A stretch of DNA of 55,549 nucleotides from Branchiostoma floridae (GCF_000003815.2 NW_023365741.1:53337-108885); one strand, 5' to 3'. Shown: positions 1-10,202, counted from the stretch's first letter. Translations and numbers: made by a program. The notes: generated by a model not told the origin, from the sequence alone.

Positions 1-60
1 TGAAAATGAAATGTTTACCTAACACCATACAAAAATTGGACAAGCTGGGAACACGATCAC

Positions 61-1392
61 TTATGATACCAAATAACACATTAACAAAGTAGCATGTAAA
101 TAATTCACAGTGTGCTTAAAATACCAATCCTGTACCTGTATCCAAAATTTTGTAACAATCCTACAATCCCAAAATAAATGAATGTCTGATTCTTCCTCTT
201 CTGTGCAATAACTGCAAAGTGATGTATCTATTACCCCCCACCTATGCAATATCTTATTGGTAGTTAGAAATTTAAATAGTAACTTGTATTGAAACATGCG
301 TAGTTGGGAATCAATGGTAACTTTATAGGGTAAACTGTATACTATTTTCCATTGTATGGGTGTGTTTAAGTATTCCCCCCACGAGTATTGGATCCGGTCA
401 GAGATATCCCATAGCCTGGCGTCAGACATGAAAAATGAATACAAATGTTTATTGATGTTTGGAAATTGAAGCCAGTTTATGTTTCTACACGCCGGAACAC
501 AAACCCTTAACTCTGGTGACACCTGTCGTAGTAAATGTTTCCAATTGCTAGGAATTGCTGATATGATTTGATTATACTTAAACTCTGCACATGTGTCCCC
601 AAATTTTAATAGTAAGTCTTGGAAAGTTAAAAGCTTATTTTGTGAGTCTAAAATATCATTTACAAAGACTACCCCCCTGTTGTATAGTGACATCAAAAAG
701 CATGGTTTTCCGGATATGCGAATGTGTGAATTTAGGCAGATAGGCTGTTGTTTCACTTCCTGTGCAGTCTCTGGAGGGCGTAGTTGAAACTTTAGCCACG
801 CCTGTATGACATGCCTAAAGAATTGACTGATTTGTGCCTTTTCTTTCATAACTATTTCGAAATCACGAAGTGTGAGTTGCGAAAAGGGAAATACATTAGT
901 TGTAAATAAAACACTTGAGCAAAGTAGCAGTTTAGAGCAGAACCATTTATCATTATGGTACAACTTGGGCACCCAAGAAGCCTTCAGGGTAAGATCAACA
1001 GCCTGCAAGTTCCTAAGTTTGAGACCGCCATATTCGTAGAGATTATAAACTGTTTTTCTTTTCACTCGTTCTGGTCCACCACTCCACAGAAACTTAAATA
1101 TTTTTTTCTCAAACCTCTCGAAGAAAGAGGGAGGTGGAGAAGGAAGGGATTGAAACAAGAAGATAAATTGCGACACTATCAGGGAATCAATTAGAGTAAC
1201 CTTACCTAGAAGAGAAAGTAGTTTTCCTTTCCAGGGATTTAAAAGCTTATCTATCTTTGATTCTTTTCGGTCAAAATTCAAAGCAACAATATCTGATAGA
1301 TACTTGGGGATATGGATTCCTAAAATGTCTACAGGGCCATCTGTCCACTGTAATGGTAGTAAGCAAGGAATAAAGAAGTTGGTGTCTCTTAA
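61..1392 (-). mobile_element. Non-LTR retrotransposon (L1/Tx1-like), 3' half of ORF2
   Basis: This is the C-terminal part of a LINE reverse-transcriptase protein, open for about 440 codons with no stop or frameshift. After the RT palm the sequence shows the typical thumb region (LGIHIP, then a PWKGKLLSLLGKVTL block and a FLFQSLPSPP block). Near the end is a cysteine-histidine zinc knuckle (CSYC, eight residues, H, four residues, C), as in L1/Tx1-type elements. The frame does not start here. It continues from the segment at 14615-15005, and the two halves are separated by the piggyBac insert. The open frame suggests a young copy. The exact clade is inferred from motif style only. Confidence 0.88.
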
Positions 1393-1406
1393 CACTTTAT
1401 TACGCA
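1393..1406 (+). repeat. Left terminal inverted repeat of the piggyBac element
   Basis: It begins directly after the TTAA target site with CACTTTATTACGCA. Ten bases match the inverted right end exactly, and CGCA also matches if a two-base GT gap is allowed. Confidence 0.88.
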
Positions 1407-1410
1407 GAGT

Positions 1411-1777
1411 ATCGGTATTTGTCGGTTAGACACAAAGTTGCCATCGGACAGAATCGCATCTTCTCCCAGTAACTTTACAACCGTTTGCCGGTCTTGCAAC
1501 ACATTTTCTTTAGTCCTATAACTTTACAAGTCGGATTATCGGTAGTTGCCGGTTAGACACAAAGTTTCCACCGGACATAATCGCATCTTCTCCCAGTAAC
1601 TTTACAACCTTTGGCCGGTCTTGCAACACATTTTCTTTAGTCCTATAACTTTACAAGTCGGATTATCGGTAGTTGCCGGTTAGACACAAAGTTTCCACCG
1701 GACAGAATCGCATCTTCTCCCAGTAACTTTACAACATTTGGCCGGTCTTGCAACACACTTTCCTCGGTCCTAAACCA
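1411..1777. repeat. Left subterminal 127-bp tandem repeat
   Basis: About 2.9 copies of a 127-bp unit occur; the marker GGTTAGACACAAAGTT recurs at 1424, 1551 and 1678. The array fills the space between the left end and the transposase stop codon. Subterminal repeats are common transposase-binding or spacing sequences in piggyBac elements; that role is inferred here. Confidence 0.85.
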
Positions 1778-1778
1778 T

Positions 1779-3725
1779 CTATGCATCGCCCTGCATGTCC
1801 TGCAAGTGCTCACGCCAACACTCGGGGCGCAAACTGACGTGGCATACGGACACGTTGCACATCTCGCATTTGTAGACAGTCTCGAACGGTCTGCACCGTT
1901 TCGCTCGTGGCATATGACGGCCAGCTTTTGCGCAGTAACGACAGGCTTTAGTGGGTTTCCCTTGGCTTATCTGCCGGTGGTTGCCGATGACTCCTGGCAG
2001 GGCCACGCTCGCAGTGGGTGTTCGGTGCCTTGCGGAGAAATTGCCGATTAGCTGCCGCACTAACGCCCGTCGAAAGCTCAGCTGGGCAACCCTATGTGCT
2101 GGGAGATCCTGTCTGCCAGCAGTGTATATCTTCCAGTTCAAGAAGGCGTTCACCACAGCTTTGTTCATGGCGTACCAGAAGATTTGCCTGTGCCATTTCT
2201 TCGAAGGCCGACCGAATTCGTACCCTGCCCGGAGCTGGTCGGCTGTGTCCACCGCCTTGTAGTGGAGATTGTACATGTTCATCGCTGCAGGACATGTCAC
2301 CTCTAGTCGGGTAGCACCACTGGGACCCTTGCATCGCCTGGTGGTTAGTTCGTCGGGAGCACAGACACTAGTTCCCGTAGAAAGCAGTATGAGCGATTTG
2401 GTGTCTTGCCATTTCACAACCGTTACCGGCCCGTCGTGGTACCGGACAGAAGTGCCTCTCGGTACACTCTTAGGATAGGGGTCTGGGAACTTCAGCAATG
2501 GCGGCCTGCCTGGCCCAGGCCCAGGTTTGCGTGGAACGGGATGCCCTTCCGTCGGTAGGCCTGACGCATTTCGTCTCACCGTCCCCACAATGTAAGTGTC
2601 TTTGGTGAAAAGGTAATCTGCCAGTTGGACTCCTGTGTAGTAGGAATCGCAATAAACGGTGCGGTAGCATCCCTGAAATGGCATCGTCAGTCTATTGACG
2701 ACTCGGGCGGGCTTCAGATCAAGAGGGCTGACATATTCGTCACCAATGCCGTGCATGCATCTTTCGTCCGGCGACATGTCCTCTGGGTCCGCACGCCCTC
2801 CACACACTTCGTCGGACAATATGTAGCCGTCTGTCTCAGCCAGAGCTCGGAGACAGTATCCATACTTTGTCGGCTTCGAAGGGTTGTAGCGCCGAAGACT
2901 GTGCCTTCCCCTAAACGCTACTGTCGCTTCGTCAACTACGAGATGCTCGCCGACATGGCGGGCACGGCAACTATTCCGACTGACCCTCTCCATAACTTTG
3001 CGTACCTTCATAACTCGGTCCAACTTCTCCCTTGCTTTAAAACTCTTCAGACGCTCGCTGCCAGGAGGACAGAACCCTTCGGGGGAGTAGTGAAGGTACC
3101 GCAAGATTTGACGAAAACGATGAGAAGGAAAAGTCCTTTTCATCAGCGTACACCCAACGTCATCGTCATCAGACCAGTACAAATCGAGTCTCGGTTGGTA
3201 CGTGTAGCCGGCGCATATCATGCAGCCCAAAAAGGCTTTCAGCTCGGTGGTCGAGGTGGGTGACCAACGCGAGCGCCTTTCTTTGCGGAATACCCTTCGC
3301 CTCTGCCGGGCGTACCTATTGGTGCAACGCACGATATACCGGATAAGATACTGGTCCAACACCTCCAGAAAGAAAGACAGTTCATTCCGGTTGTCCTCGG
3401 CTCGCCTCGGGCCGACGGGCCCGGGTGCCCTGAATTTCTGGGGCTTGTACGGATGAACCTCACCGGCACTGACGGATGCCCACGGCCGTTCAGCTCGACC
3501 CCTCGCTTTGTTCCGTCGTGAAAACTCCCCGACTCGGGCACCTCTGACCTGCTTCGTGACGGAATACAAGTCAAAATCGTCGCTGTCGTCGCTGTCGACC
3601 TCCCCAGCGATATTCTGCCCAACAGTTCCATTCGCCCCAGCCGCCTCGGCTCTCTCAGCCACCGCTGCTTCCCGGAGATACATTTCAATGTCCTCCTCTA
3701 TCTCTTCGTCGTCCCCGCTTGCCAT
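1779..3725 (-). CDS. piggyBac-family transposase, intact
   Basis: This single-exon frame of 648 residues has the full piggyBac layout. An acidic N-terminus (about 1-55) precedes a DDE_Tnp_1_7-type core. The three catalytic aspartates fit at D265 (VVDEATVAFRGR), D360 (VYCDSYYTG) and D493 (AVDTADQL). A C-terminal cysteine-rich zinc domain runs from C595 to H640 (CRYC, H604, C611, C620, CEMC, CH, C636, H640). Length is normal for the family (about 550-650). The start at MASGDDEE is the first ATG before the acidic domain. A CCAAT box lies about 30 bases upstream on the minus strand (3756-3760). The enzyme would excise and insert the element at TTAA without leaving a footprint. No stops or frameshifts are seen, so the element may be or recently was autonomous. 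Confidence 0.95.
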   Translation of the reverse strand: MASGDDEEIEEDIEMYLREAAVAERAEAAGANGTVGQNIAGEVDSDDSDDFDLYSVTKQVRGARVGEFSRRNKARGRAERPWASVSAGEVHPYKPQKFRAPGPVGPRRAEDNRNELSFFLEVLDQYLIRYIVRCTNRYARQRRRVFRKERRSRWSPTSTTELKAFLGCMICAGYTYQPRLDLYWSDDDDVGCTLMKRTFPSHRFRQILRYLHYSPEGFCPPGSERLKSFKAREKLDRVMKVRKVMERVSRNSCRARHVGEHLVVDEATVAFRGRHSLRRYNPSKPTKYGYCLRALAETDGYILSDEVCGGRADPEDMSPDERCMHGIGDEYVSPLDLKPARVVNRLTMPFQGCYRTVYCDSYYTGVQLADYLFTKDTYIVGTVRRNASGLPTEGHPVPRKPGPGPGRPPLLKFPDPYPKSVPRGTSVRYHDGPVTVVKWQDTKSLILLSTGTSVCAPDELTTRRCKGPSGATRLEVTCPAAMNMYNLHYKAVDTADQLRAGYEFGRPSKKWHRQIFWYAMNKAVVNAFLNWKIYTAGRQDLPAHRVAQLSFRRALVRQLIGNFSARHRTPTASVALPGVIGNHRQISQGKPTKACRYCAKAGRHMPRAKRCRPFETVYKCEMCNVSVCHVSLRPECWREHLQDMQGDA

Positions 3726-3879
3726 CTCCTAAAACATACGAACATTCCCCTCCTTATTGGTCCGTGAGCAATCAAATCAACATCCCACAACAGCTCACAG
3801 ATCAATCGCCCTACCATGAACAATGGACCACGGCTTAACGTCCTGTCCTAAGGACTGCAACCCTTTCCGGTAGCGTGCA

Positions 3880-3968
3880 TGTCGGGTGAACGACACAGCC
3901 GGGATCGAACCCACGGCTTCTAGTTCCAGAGGCAAGGCCGCTAACCACTGGACTACGCGCGCTACCTA
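3880..3968 (-). repeat. tRNA-derived sequence (SINE head or tRNA relic)
   Basis: The minus strand has an A-box-like TAGTCCAGTGG (about 3945-3955) and a B-box-like GGTTCGATCCC (3901-3911) at tRNA-like spacing, preceded by GGTAGCGCGCG. The anticodon arm is not clean, so a SINE head is more likely than a working tRNA. It sits between the transposase start and rDNA cassette A. Confidence 0.6.
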
Positions 3969-3976
3969 GGTAGGCA

Positions 3977-4027
3977 GAGCGACCCACGACATGGTCAGAC
4001 ACCCTGTAGAGCACTTTTTTGAAAAAC
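3977..4027 (-). promoter_or_regulatory. rDNA spacer cassette A (promoter-like), partial
   Basis: Fifty bases match the core of the cassette repeated at 4583, 11194, 12613 and 13700 (GCGACCCACGAC, ATGGTCAGACACCCTGTAGAG, CTTTTTTGAAAAA). It is the only copy close to the transposase: 252 bases upstream of its start codon and in the same orientation as the copies upstream of the 18S gene. A polymerase I promoter or terminator role is inferred from repetition and position only. Confidence 0.6.
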
Positions 4028-4199
4028 CACCGAGACACGGTCTCGGGGTTGGTCTCGGCACCGGGAGGCCGAACTTAGGCCGAAAAAAGCGCGCTGCGCC
4101 CGCCTGTGGTGGACACGGCGCCCGCTACGAGGTAGTCATCGGCGGCGAGAGGCGCCTCCAACCGCCGCCGACCTCGTTCCGCCGCCATGAGCTGCCGGT

Positions 4200-4570
4200 C
4201 ACCCCTATGGCCGACATCCGGTCATGCATCCGATGTAACAAGGCCTGTACAAAGGAACCGTGCCTTGGCGTCACCTCGAGGCTCGGCGGGACCTTCCTGC
4301 CACCGCCGCATCGTGCTCGCTCGCATGGCCAGCCCGGGGCTTCCTCTGACACGATTGCAGTCGGGCGGTGCAAAGGTCACACACCGCCCGCCCAAGGCTT
4401 CACCGCTGCCCGGTGCAAAGCCCGTTGGACCCGCCAAACAGGGAAAAGTCACCGGGCAAGCCCGTCTTTTCACCGTGCGGAAATCTTGCCCGCTCAGCCA
4501 CGGTCCCTGTCGACCAGTCCCGGACTGGCCAGCCATCGGCAGAAACCCGTCAGGGTCCGCGGAAGGCTGG
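4200..4570. repeat. Degenerate copy of the 401-bp IGS unit
   Basis: It shares blocks with the 401-bp unit at 11.8-13.7 kb, for example GGGAAAAGTCACCGG, ACCGCCCGCCCA, GCAAAGCCCGTTGGA and CGGCAGAAACCCGTCAGG, with many differences. It is an older spacer copy on the downstream side of the rDNA. Confidence 0.7.
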
Positions 4571-4582
4571 CTGACTCCGAAC

Positions 4583-4745
4583 AGGTCAAAAAGCGTCCAC
4601 TCTCTCAATGTAGATTGTGCGACCTACAACATGGTCAGACACCCTGTAAAGCACTTTTTTGAAAAACGCTCCACGGGGTGGGTGCCGGAGCCTGGTGACC
4701 TGATCACCGCTGGCAATCCGGACCCGACCCGGTCGACCCCGACCA
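4583..4745 (-). promoter_or_regulatory. rDNA spacer cassette B (promoter-like)
   Basis: This is a longer cassette copy (TCAAAAAGCG, TCTCTCAATGTAGATTG, the CAGACACCCTGTAAAG core, GAAAAACGCTCCACGGGGTGGG, CCTGGTGACCTGATCACCG, CCGGACCCGACCCGG). It adjoins the 124-bp repeat array, the same arrangement as cassette C at 11.2 kb. Function is inferred. Confidence 0.6.
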
Positions 4746-6183
4746 AGATCGGAGGAGTCCTTACCGGCGAGCCCGCCTCCCGGGCATTGCCGAGCGGCCT
4801 TGCTCAGCGTGCCGGCCACTGCCCCCGCCGGCGTGCCCCCGGGCTCTCCGTCGGCAACGGGCCCGACCAACATTGGAGGAGTACTTACCGGCGAGCCCGC
4901 CTACCGGGCATTACCGAGCGGCCTTGCTCGGCGTGCCGGCCACTGCCCCCGCCGGCGTGCCCCAGGGCTCTCCGTCGGCAACGGGCCCGACCAACATTGG
5001 AGGAGTTCTTGCCGGCGAGCCCGCCTGCCGTGCATTACCGAGCGGCCTTGCTCAGCGTGCCGGCCACTGCCCCCGCCGGCGTGCCCCCGGGCTCTCCGTC
5101 GGCAACGGGCCCGACCAACATTGGAGGAGTTCTTGCCGGCGAGCCCGCCTGCCGGGCATTACCGAGCGGCCTTGCTCAGCGTGCCGGCCACTGCCCCCGC
5201 CGGCGTGTCTCCGAGGTCTTGGTCGGCAACGGGCCCGACCAACATTGGAGGAGTCCTTACCGGCGAGCCCGCCTGCCGGGCATTACCGAGCGGCCTTGCT
5301 CGGCGTGCCGGCCACTGCCCCCGCCGGCGTAACCCCGGGCTCTCCGTCGGCTTCGGGCCCGACGAACATGGGAGGAGTTCTTGCCGGCGAGCCCGCCTAC
5401 CGGGCATTACCGAGCGGCCTTGCTCGGCGTGCCGGCCACTGCCCCCGCCGGGCAACGGCGTGCCGGCCACTGCCCCCGCCGACCAACATTGGAGGAGTCC
5501 TTACCGGCGAGCCCGCCTGCCGGGTGCCGGCCACTGCCCCCGCCGGCAACGGGCCCGACCAACATTGGAGGAGTTCTTGCCGGCGAGCCCGCCTGCCGGG
5601 CATTACCGAGCGGCCTTGCTCAGCGTGCCGGCCACTGCCCCCGCCGGCGTGCCCCCGGGCTCTCCGTCGGCAACGGGCCCGACGAACATTGGAGGAGTCC
5701 TTACCGGCGAGCCCGCCTGCCGGGTATTACCGAGCGGCCTTGCTCGGCGTGCCGGCCACTGCCCCCGCCGGCGTGTCTCCGAGGTCTTGGTCGGCAACAG
5801 GCCCGACCAACATTGGAGGAGTCCTTACCGGCGAGCCCGCCTGCCGGGTATTACCGAGCGGCCTTGCTCGGCGTGCCGGCCACTGCCCCCGCCGGCGTGT
5901 CTCCTCAGGCTCGGTCGGCAACGGGCCCGATCAACATTGGAGGAGTTCTTGCCGGCGAGCACGCCTGCCGGGCATTACCGAGCGGCCTTGCTCAGCGTGC
6001 CGGCCACTGCTCCCGCCGGCGTACGCCCGGGCTCTCCGTCGGCCTCGGGCCCGACCAACATTGGAGGAGTTCTTGCCGGCGAGCCCGCTTGCCGGGCATT
6101 ACCGAGCGGCCTTGCTCAGCGTACCGGCCACTGCCCCCGCCGGCGTACCCCCGGGCTCTCCGTCGGCCTCGGGCCTCCGATCT
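4739..6183. repeat. 124-bp IGS tandem array, block 1
   Basis: Twelve occurrences of a GC-rich 124-bp unit are marked by ACATTGGAGGAGT (about 4752 to 6062, mostly exactly 124 apart). Units around 5440-5560 are truncated and rearranged. The same unit recurs in blocks at 11.37-11.78 and 14.03-14.31 kb. Such subrepeats are typical of ribosomal intergenic spacers. Long open frames here come from repeat periodicity and are not genes. Confidence 0.9.
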
Positions 6184-6321
6184 TCTAATCGGCGGAGACA
6201 CCCCAGTATCGAGGGGTGCCCCCCTGGACACCCGTGACACGGGCTCGCAGGGAAGACATTCTACAGAGCACAGTCTCTACCGGGGAGAGCGTCTCCGCCA
6301 GGAAGCTGAACACATAGAAAG
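6184..6321. other. Junction between 124-bp array and ITS-like block
   Basis: About 140 bases of GC-rich sequence with no gene or repeat I recognise join the IGS-type array to the first ITS-like copy. If a 28S gene once stood here, this is where it would have been lost. Confidence 0.5.
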
Positions 6322-7152
6322 CCTGTCGTTCGGCACTATCGTTTCCGAGACGTGGAAGGTGCCCTTCGTGGTGAAGGGCGCAAACGAGCGGAAGGGCTGG
6401 GGGTCGCTCCGCGAACCGGGACCCGCTGCGAAGACCGCCTCACGCCCCCTGAGCATCCCTGCCGGCCGGCCGGACCCGGTTAGACGCAGAGGGGACGGTG
6501 ACGCCCGCCCTTCTCTTTAAGACCTCGGGGAGTGTAGCATCCGGTCGAGACCGCCGGTGGCTGGCCGGCGGGACCGAGACAGCAGTCCTCCCCTCTGCCC
6601 AAAGGAGGCCTTGGACCGCGGGACGCCCGCTCGAAGTCCGACGCTTAAGGTTAGGCCACTCGTCCGCAAGACCGATTGCATTGAGTCAGAGACTGAAACG
6701 CCACGCCGGGGTGCCGGGGAAGAGCCGTCTCACCTAGGCCCCGCCGTGAGACTAAACCGCGACCCCATTCCGCGCAAACCCGCGACGCGTCGCCCCTCCG
6801 CCAGGATATAGGTGCTCCCATTTTCGCTCGCCCGCCCTAAACTTTTCGCCGGGAGGACCTAACTCCGTCCTCGACCAGGCTACTCGGAGCGGCTCGCTGA
6901 TTGAGTCTGGGGAACGACGGGCGCTCAATGAAGGCCCCCGACCAACGTTCCAAGGGAGCTGCCGGGTCCCGCCGCCGAGCGGGTCGGCCTGGGCGCTCCT
7001 GACTCTCCGCCCGCGCTCGACGTCGTCTTAAGACGGACGAGAAGCGATTGACGCGAGAGCACCGTCGGAGCGCCACCTTGTCGAGGCGGTAAGGAAGAGT
7101 GGGTCGGGGCGGGAGGCCAGGGGCACCGCCCGCTCCTTGCCACGAGGTGTGC
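6322..7152 (-). repeat. ITS1-like block, distal copy
   Basis: This about 830-bp stretch is nearly identical to 7579-8413, which directly follows the 18S 3' end. Shared landmarks are GGTGAAGGGCGCAAACGAGC, the CCTCTGCCCAAAGGAGGCC block and GCCACGAGGTGTG. By position it is first-internal-spacer-type sequence that has been duplicated. Confidence 0.75.
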
Positions 7153-7578
7153 AAAGAGCAACACTAGGAGTGGAGTGCACGTGCTTGTGCGGCCGTCCGT
7201 CCGGACGGGCTCGCTTCGTACCCAACGCTCTTCGCAGTCTCTACTGGGGAGTGCCAGCTCGATTGTCCGGGGCGCAAGTCGGACGGCGGAGTTGCGCCGG
7301 GCCCGGTCGGGGTCGCGTGGTGAAACAACTCCCCACGGCCCATCCAAGCGAGGCGTCGCCAGTCCGAGAAGCATTCGGGTTCGGACGCGAGAGACACCGC
7401 AGGAGGGAACTGCGAAAACCTGAACTTCGGAGGACGAAGCTACACCGATCGCAGCGTGGACACCAGCTTCGACAGACCCCAGCAGCGCGTCACACCACCG
7501 CGCTACTAAGAGAGCGGCGTTGTGACGCGATTGAAGGTGAAACCAACCCTCGTTTTTCATCTTTGATTTCGCAACGAA
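7153..7578 (-). other. Spacer between ITS-like copies; possible 5.8S relic
   Basis: This unique 426-bp segment occupies the place expected for 5.8S. Its minus strand has only faint resemblance (CTCTTAG ... CGGTGG near 7510, GTCGAAG near 7470, ACGCTGCGATC near 7450). The hallmark GATGAAGAACGCAGC is absent. I cannot call a 5.8S gene. Confidence 0.3.
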
Positions 7579-8413
7579 AGCTTGTCATTTGCCTCTCGGC
7601 ACCACCGTTTCAGGGACGTGAGTGTCGCCCTTCATGGTGAAGGGCGCAAACGAGCGGAAGGGCTGGGGGTCGCTCCGCGAACCGGGACCCGCTGCGAAGA
7701 CCGCCTCACGCCCCCTGAGCATCCCTGCCGGCCGAACCCGGTTAGACGCAGAGGGGACGGTGACGCCCGCCCTTCTCTTTAAGACCTCGGGGAGTTTAGC
7801 ATCCGGTCGATACCGCCGGTGGCTGGCCGGCGGGACCGAGACAGCAGTCCTCCCCTCTGCCCAAAGGAGGCCTTGGACCGCGGGACGCCCGCTCGAAGTC
7901 CGACGCTTAAGGTTAGGTCACTCGTCCGCAAGACCGATTGCATCGAGTCAGAGACCGAAACGCCAAGCCGGGGTGCCGGGGAAGAGCCGTCTCACCTAGG
8001 CCCCGCCGTGAGACTAAACCGCGACCCCATTCCGCGCAAACCCGCGACGCGACGCCCCTCCGCCAAAACATAGGTGCCCATTTTCGCTCGCCCGCCCTAA
8101 ACTTTTCGCCGGGAGGACCTGACTCCGTCCTCGACCAGGCTACTCGGAGCGGCTCGCTGATTGAGTCTGGGGAACGACGGGCGCGCACTCAAGGCGCCCG
8201 ACCAACGTTCCAAGGGAGCTGCCGGGTCCCGCCGCCGAGCGGGTCGGCCTGGGCGCCCCTGACTCTCCGCCTGCGCTCGCCGCCGTCTTAAGACGGACGA
8301 CAAGCGATTGACGCGAGAGCACCGTCGGAGCGCCACCTTGTCCAGGGCGTAAGGAAGAGTGGGTCGGGGTGGGAGGCCAGGGGCACCGCCCCGCTCTTGC
8401 CACGAGGTGTGTA
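7579..8413 (-). repeat. ITS1-like block, proximal copy
   Basis: It lies directly downstream of the 18S 3' end in transcription order and is duplicated at 6322-7152 (period about 1.26 kb). The sequence is GC-rich and non-coding. Confidence 0.75.
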
Positions 8414-8443
8414 CAAGTAGACACGAGTGTCTACTTTGTATGG

Positions 8444-10202
8444 TAATGAACCTTCCGCAAGTTCACCTACGGAAACCGTTACGAGTTTTACTTCCCTTAA
8501 ATGATCAAGTTTGATCGGTTTCTCAGCGATCCTCCCGGCGGTTGCCAAAGAGGGCCGACCTCACAAAACCATTCAATCGGTAGTAACGACGGGCGGTGTG
8601 TACAAAGGACAGGGACTTAATCAACGCGTGCTGATGACACGCATCTACTGGGAATACCTCGTTCATGGGAATTAATTCCAATTCCCAGTCCCTATCACGA
8701 AGGCGGTTCAGCAGGTTACCCGCACCTTTCGGCGAAGGCGAAACACTCGCTGATGCCTTCATTGTAGCGAGCGTGTGGTCCCGGACATGTAAGGGCATCA
8801 CAGACCGTAATTGCTCCATCTCGTCTTTGGCTAACAGCCAGCTGGTACCTCTAGTTACGGCGAGATCGAGCGGGATCGCCGAACCAGAGCTAGAGCAACC
8901 CCCGTCAACAGCCATGCACCACCATCCACAGAATCAAGAAAGAACTCGCAATCTGTCAATCCTTACTGTGTCCGGGCCGGGTGAGTTTCCCCGTGTCGAG
9001 TCAAATTAAGCCGCAGGCTCCACTCCTGGTGGTGTCCTTCCGTCAATTCCTTCAAGTTTCAGCTTTGCAACCATACTTCCCCCGGAGCCCGAAAACTCAG
9101 GTTTCCCGGGAGCAACCCGTCGGGTCACCGAAGCAACGCCGGCGGATCGCTGGTTGGCATCGTTTATGGTTGTGACTAGGGCGGTGTCTTATCGCCTTCG
9201 CGCCCACAACTTTCGTTCTTGATCAATGAAAACATTCTTGGCAAATGCTTTCGCAGTGGTTCGTCTTGCGGCGATCCAAGAATTTCACCTCTCCCGCCGC
9301 AATACGAATGCCCCCGTCCGTCCCTCTTGATCATTACCTCACGTTCCGAAACCCAACGAAATAGGAACCGAGGCCCTATTCCATTATTCCATGCACCACA
9401 ATTCAGGCGCCAGGCCTGCTTTGAACACTCTAATTTTTTCAAAGTAAACGCTCCGGTACCTCGAGGCACTCAGTGAAGAGCACCGGGGAGAATCCGGCAG
9501 GAAAGGCCGGGGACGAGCAGTGACACGCCTCGCGGCGGACCGCAAGCCCGGTCCCAAGATCCAACTACGAGCTTTTTAACAGCAACAACTTTGATATACG
9601 CTATTGGAGCTGGAATTACCGCGGCTGCTGGCACCAGACTTGCCCTCCAATAGATCCTCGTTAAAGGATTTAAAGCGTACCCATTCCAATTACGGGGCCT
9701 CGAAAGAGTCCCGTATTGTTATTTTTCGTCACTACCTCCCCGAGTCGGGAGTGGGTAATTTGCGCGCCTGCTGCCTTCCTTGGATGTGTTAGCCGTTTCT
9801 CAGGCTAACTCTCCGGAACCGAACCCTGATTCCCCGTCACCCGTTGCCACCATGGTAGGCACAGAACCTACCATCGATAGTTGATAGGGCAGACATTCGA
9901 ATGATCTGTCGCCGGTCCGAAGACCGTGCGATCGGCTGGGTTATCCAGAGTCACCAAAGGACCAGGGCGAACCCCTGGTTGGATCTTGGTCTAAATAAAT
10001 GCACGCCAAACCGTGAGGTCGGCGCTTCTTCCGCATGTATTAGCTCTAGAATTACCACAGTTATCCATGTAGGATGTGACGATCAAAGGAACCATAACTG
10101 ATTTACTGAGCCATTCGCAGTTTCACTGGGACAGTTGAACTTGCACGTGCATGGCTTAATCTTTGAGACAAGCATATGACCACTGGCAGGATCAACCAGG
10201 TA
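8444..10202 (-). rRNA. 18S rRNA, divergent copy (probable pseudogene or variant)
   Basis: Small-subunit rRNA, 1759 bases end to end. The 5' end (TACCTGGTTGATCCTGCCAG at 10202) and the 3' end (GGTTCATTA at 8444) are both present. Conserved blocks such as GCAGCCGCGGTAATTCCAGC and TTTGTACACACCGCCCGTCG are intact. Near-universal positions are changed: AAACTTGAAGGAATTGACGG (9040-9059, normally AAACTTAAAGG), ACTCGACACGG (8997, normally ACTCAACACGG), and AACTTGCGGAAGGTTCATTA at the 3' end (normally AACCTGCGGAAGGATCATTA). Around 8850-8912 the conserved core (GGAGCGATTTGTCTGGTTAA and the helices that follow) is missing or replaced. It is embedded in the piggyBac element with spacer DNA on both sides. 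Homology is certain; function is doubtful. Confidence 0.93.

Noticed and set aside
3880-3968. Functional tRNA gene
   Set aside because: A- and B-boxes are present, but the cloverleaf, especially the anticodon arm and acceptor pairing, is not convincing.
4187-6520. Long open frames (up to about 460 codons) across the 124-bp repeats
   Set aside because: They arise because a GC-rich 124-bp repeat without stops is open in several frames and on both strands. The peptides are shifted versions of the same repeat and no gene signals are present.
8444-10202. Bacterial or organelle origin of the small-subunit rRNA
   Set aside because: The ends, length and many blocks (CGCGGTAATTCCAGC, TACCTGGTTGATCC) are eukaryotic nuclear 18S.
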